A stretch of 64,000 bases of DNA, taken from positions 1-64,000 of the forward strand of contig CAJMQU010000004.1 in NCBI GenBank assembly GCA_905215555.1. Reading direction: 5' to 3'. The translations under genes were made by a program, and so were the position numbers. Shown piece after piece: positions 61,235-64,000 of this stretch (position 1 is the first letter of the stretch; every line of letters begins with the position of its first letter). The DNA is from an uncultured bacterium (lineage in GTDB: Bacteria > Bacteroidota > Bacteroidia > Bacteroidales > Bacteroidaceae). Under the pieces are notes generated by a model that saw only the letters and a program-made list of their open reading frames with translations, had not been told where the DNA came from and searched no databases.

Positions 61235-63277
61235 ATGAATAGGAAAAACACCCTGTTATTATTTTCCTTTATTTTTATCAGTCTGCTGTCAACAGCGCAG
61301 ACCAAAGACCGTTGGACTATTTTGGACAATGGTTCCATCCGTTGGGATATCCGTAATAATATCCCGCACAGCGACCATCTGGAGATGAGCGGACAGCAAC
61401 TTTCCGTAGTTTTGCGTTATGGTGTGGACGCGCAGCAACGCTTCCATCTGAACCGTAGCCTTGTCTTCCCCATGCTCCGCATGAAACCCAACAAAACTCA
61501 GAATAACCTGAAACAGCGTTTTGATGTCAACATCCCCGCCCTTGTCACTGTCGATGACCAAACCCTTCTGAACGAAGAAGTGCGCGATGTGACCTTCAAC
61601 GGCATCATGCGCGTGGAGAGTAGCTTCGGCTACGTCCATCGGCGCAAGGAACTGAAAGATGCCGTGCAGCTGACTCGAGTACTTTATCCCTCTGCCAATG
61701 CTGCACGCTATTGCGAGGAATATATATTCAAGAACAGTAGTCCCAACCAGATTACCCTTCGGGTTCCCGATTGGCACGTGGCCTATACTACCCCCGAAGA
61801 AGCCGGTGTATACGGTGCCTATTGCATCGAAGCTGCCCTTTCCAAGAAGGGTACTTTCGTCCTGAGGCCGGGCGAAACACTGGAGTTCTTCGCTCTCTTT
61901 TCCGGACGGAAGCTTTCGGATGCTTTGCCAGCACAGGAGGATACTGCCTTTACCCGCATCAATATCCAGAGCGAGCGTGCCGGACGCGAAGCCCTCATCC
62001 GCCAGTGGTGGGGGAACCTGGTACTTGATACCCCCGATCCGGTGTTGAACCGTATGTTCGCCTTTGCCAAACTGCGTGGTGCCGAAAGTATCTACCGCAC
62101 CAAAGGCGGACTGATGCACGGTCCTGGCGGCGAGGCCTATTATGCCGCTGTCTGGGCCAACGACCAGGCGGAATATATCAATCCCTTTTTCCCTTTCCTG
62201 GGATATGAAATAGGTAATCAATCTGCATTGAACTCTTTCCGTCACTTTGCCCGCTACATGAATCCGGAATACCGTCCTATTCCAAGTTCCATCATCTCCG
62301 AAGGCGTTAGCTTTTGGCATGGCGCGAAGGATAGGGGAGACGGTGCCATGATAGCCTACGGTGCTGCCCGCTACGCCCTAGCTCGTGGCGACAAGGAAGA
62401 GGCGCGTGAACTGTGGCCCCTCATCGAGTGGTGTCTGGAGTACTGCCACCGCAAACTCACCCCGGCAGGTGTAGTCGCTTCTAATTCGGATGAGCTGGAA
62501 AACCGTTTCCCAGCAGGCGATGCGAACCTCTGCACCTCAACGCTTTATTATGATGCCCTGCGTTCTGCCGTCATGTTGGGACGTGAACTCGGTGTGCCCG
62601 CCCGCCAATTGTCTGCCTATCAGCAGCAGGCCCGCAGCCTGGAGCAGGCGATAGAACAGCACTTTGGTTATGAGATAGAAGGTTTCCACAGTTACCGTTA
62701 CTACGAAGGCAATGACATTCTGCGTTCTTGGATTTGCATGCCCCTCGTTACGGGTATCTACACCCGCGCCCAAGGTACCATCGATGCCCTCTTCTCGCCT
62801 CGCCTCTGGACAGACGACGGACTGCTGACGCAAGCTGGCACTGAAACCTTTTGGGATCGCAGCACTCTTTATGCCCTGCGTGGCACCATTGCTGCCGGAG
62901 AGGTGGAGAAAGGTATGAATTTCCTCAAGAAATATTCGCATCGCCGTTTGCTGGGCGATCATGTGCCTTATGCCATCGAAGCATGGCCCGAAGGTGACCA
63001 GCGGCATCTTTCCGCTGAAAGCGGGCTGTATTGTCGCATCTATACCGAAGGACTTTTCGGCATCCGCCCTACGGGTCTGCGCAGCTTCGAGATGACGCCC
63101 CGTTTGCCGCAGGAATGGGGATATATGAATCTGAACCGCGTGCGTGCTTTCAATTCTGAGTTTGATATCCGCGTGTCTCGTGCAGGGAAAAAACTGCATG
63201 TGGAAGTCCTGAAAGGAGGAAAGACCGTGCTGAAGAAGAATATAGCGGAAGGTGCGACGGTGAAAGTGAGCTTATAG
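61235..63277 (+). CDS. Six-hairpin glycosidase-like secreted protein
   Basis: A 680-residue exported protein from MNRKNTLLLFSFIFISLLST. Residues about 25-270 are beta-rich. From about 275 the pattern is an (alpha/alpha)6 barrel: LVLDTPDPVLNRMFAFAKLR, YYAAVWANDQAEYINPFFPF, REALWP-type helices and ETFWDRSTLYALRGTIAAGE. A C-terminal beta domain (MNLNRVRAFNSEFDIRVSRA) follows. This architecture is that of six-hairpin glycosidases (GH63/GH78/GH94/GH95-like clan shapes), but I cannot assign a family. It is the last enzyme before the terminator. Confidence 0.72.
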   Translation: MNRKNTLLLFSFIFISLLSTAQTKDRWTILDNGSIRWDIRNNIPHSDHLEMSGQQLSVVLRYGVDAQQRFHLNRSLVFPMLRMKPNKTQNNLKQRFDVNIPALVTVDDQTLLNEEVRDVTFNGIMRVESSFGYVHRRKELKDAVQLTRVLYPSANAARYCEEYIFKNSSPNQITLRVPDWHVAYTTPEEAGVYGAYCIEAALSKKGTFVLRPGETLEFFALFSGRKLSDALPAQEDTAFTRINIQSERAGREALIRQWWGNLVLDTPDPVLNRMFAFAKLRGAESIYRTKGGLMHGPGGEAYYAAVWANDQAEYINPFFPFLGYEIGNQSALNSFRHFARYMNPEYRPIPSSIISEGVSFWHGAKDRGDGAMIAYGAARYALARGDKEEARELWPLIEWCLEYCHRKLTPAGVVASNSDELENRFPAGDANLCTSTLYYDALRSAVMLGRELGVPARQLSAYQQQARSLEQAIEQHFGYEIEGFHSYRYYEGNDILRSWICMPLVTGIYTRAQGTIDALFSPRLWTDDGLLTQAGTETFWDRSTLYALRGTIAAGEVEKGMNFLKKYSHRRLLGDHVPYAIEAWPEGDQRHLSAESGLYCRIYTEGLFGIRPTGLRSFEMTPRLPQEWGYMNLNRVRAFNSEFDIRVSRAGKKLHVEVLKGGKTVLKKNIAEGATVKVSL

Positions 63278-63291
63278 AAACCTCTCTCTAA

Positions 63292-63318
63292 CCCCTCCCC
63301 TGTAAGGGAGGGGCTTTT
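63292..63318 (+). terminator. Terminator of the glycan locus
   Basis: CCCCTCCC (63292-63299) pairs with GGGAGGGG (63306-63313) around a six-base loop and is followed by CTTTTATTT. It lies 15 bases after the last enzyme gene. Confidence 0.75.
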
Positions 63319-63359
63319 ATTTCTTTATCAAATATGCTGCACTATTTCGCTTTTTTTCT

Positions 63360-63367
63360 TATTTTTG
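63360..63367 (+). promoter_or_regulatory. -7 promoter element (TATTTTTG)
   Basis: Exact TAnnTTTG match 30 bases before the ATG at 63390 of the hybrid sensor gene. Confidence 0.55.
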
Positions 63368-63389
63368 TATAGATAAAATAGTCATACTG

Positions 63390-64000
63390 ATGAAATTGAA
63401 AGCCTTACTGATTCTTTTTGTCTGCTCTTTATCCGTTTTATGTGCATGGGCAGGACATTCTAAATACTCCTTTTATTATAGCCAAAAACTCAATGAAGGC
63501 ATTTCCCAACTTTCCGTCATAACCATCTGTCAGGATACTCGTGGATATCTTTGGTTGGGCACGCGCAACGGACTGAACCGCTACAACGGTAGCGCATATA
63601 CTGTCTTCCGCCATCATCCGGGCGATTCCCTCAGTCTGGCAGACAACGAAATCAATGACATTTGCGAAGACCGCGAAAACTACTTGTGGATTGCTACCAG
63701 TCGTGGACTGAGCCGTATGTGCCTCCGTACCGAGCGCATCCGCAACTATTTCGTTCCGGACGGGCTTCCCAGTACAGGCATTCTTGCACTTATGGTTGAC
63801 ACTTCCGGTAGAGTCTGGATTGGTACCCGTAGCGGTTTGTGCCGTTACCTCTCTGAGCAGGATCGCTTCGAAAGGGTAGACTTTACAGGGGGGGGCAATG
63901 ATTCGGTCACTGCCTTGATGGAAGATAAGTTGGGCAACTTCTGGATAGGGACTGTGGCGAACGGCGTTTATCAGTGCAACAAGCAAATGCAGATAATTAA
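63390..64000 (+). CDS. Hybrid two-component system regulator, N-terminal part
   Basis: An open frame from ATG 63390 runs off the window after 203 codons. The signal peptide MKLKALLILFVCSLSVLCAW is followed by two-component-regulator propeller repeats: ISQLSVITICQDTRGYLWLG, then TRNGLNRYNG, ENYLWIATSRGLSRM, GRVWIGTRSGLCRY and NFWIGTVANGVYQ. This is the periplasmic sensor of Bacteroides hybrid two-component systems, which bind glycan fragments and activate polysaccharide loci. Kinase, receiver and AraC domains should follow beyond base 64000. It probably controls the enzyme locus upstream. An eight-G run at 63888-63895 codes for glycines. Confidence 0.9.
   Translation, partial: MKLKALLILFVCSLSVLCAWAGHSKYSFYYSQKLNEGISQLSVITICQDTRGYLWLGTRNGLNRYNGSAYTVFRHHPGDSLSLADNEINDICEDRENYLWIATSRGLSRMCLRTERIRNYFVPDGLPSTGILALMVDTSGRVWIGTRSGLCRYLSEQDRFERVDFTGGGNDSVTALMEDKLGNFWIGTVANGVYQCNKQMQII

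Noticed and set aside
61289..62320. 343-codon minus-strand open frame over the six-hairpin protein
   Set aside because: Shadow frame without start context or domain; the plus gene continues beyond it in both directions.

Overview
The window reads as chromosomal DNA of a gut Bacteroides, close to the plant-glycan-degrading species. The evidence is the TAnnTTTG type of -7 promoter element in front of many genes, the near absence of Shine-Dalgarno sequences, many lipoproteins with Cys-Ser/Asp/Asn-rich starts, a GLPGLI protein next to a TonB-dependent receptor, and a long carbohydrate-degradation locus ending in a hybrid two-component regulator.

Layout. 1-10.9 kb: the 5' part of a tRNA-Ala(GGC), a DUF4286 protein, RuvC, a type I pullulanase lipoprotein, a tandem ABC ATPase, a DedA protein, the decayed remains of a DUF47-PiT phosphate-uptake pair, a transaldolase-like aldolase, and an LtaS-like membrane phospho/sulfo-transferase with a PAP2 phosphatase. 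11-19.4 kb: a GLPGLI protein and an outer-membrane receptor divergent from a histidine kinase/response regulator pair, then RtcB divergent from a WYL regulator.

19.5-26.7 kb: an AT-rich accessory block. A promoter, a roughly 280-base leader with a short ORF and a terminator-like hairpin, five tightly packed unfamiliar genes and a strong terminator are followed by a lipoprotein and a second WYL regulator. The five genes encode a multi-pass lipoprotein with a long soluble tail, a small helical protein, a 72-residue DUF6140-like protein, a 741-residue protein with an ACP-like fold lacking the serine, a PH-like domain, a TPR-like region and a duplicated helical C-terminus, and a protein whose C-terminus resembles HNH/EndoVII toxin nucleases. 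This is the best candidate here for an undescribed system; any role in conflict or defence is inference.

26.8-41.6 kb: housekeeping and envelope genes. These are a surface-lipoprotein candidate, a LytS/LytTR two-component pair, a three-gene RND efflux operon, a YbdG-like mechanosensitive channel, an endonuclease/exonuclease/phosphatase-family protein, a beta-helix lipoprotein, PepD, a small membrane protein and an OmpH/Skp-like lipoprotein.

41.7-64 kb: a same-strand glycan-degradation locus in two transcription units. The first holds a PL6 lyase, a large beta-helix protein, a GH27 and a DUF362 membrane protein. The second holds another DUF362 protein, GH28, two GH97, GH31, GH36 and a six-hairpin glycosidase-like protein. 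A terminator follows, then the start of a hybrid two-component sensor that runs off the window. The enzyme set points to an acidic (uronate-containing) polysaccharide heavily decorated with alpha-galactose. No SusC/SusD pair is visible in the window.
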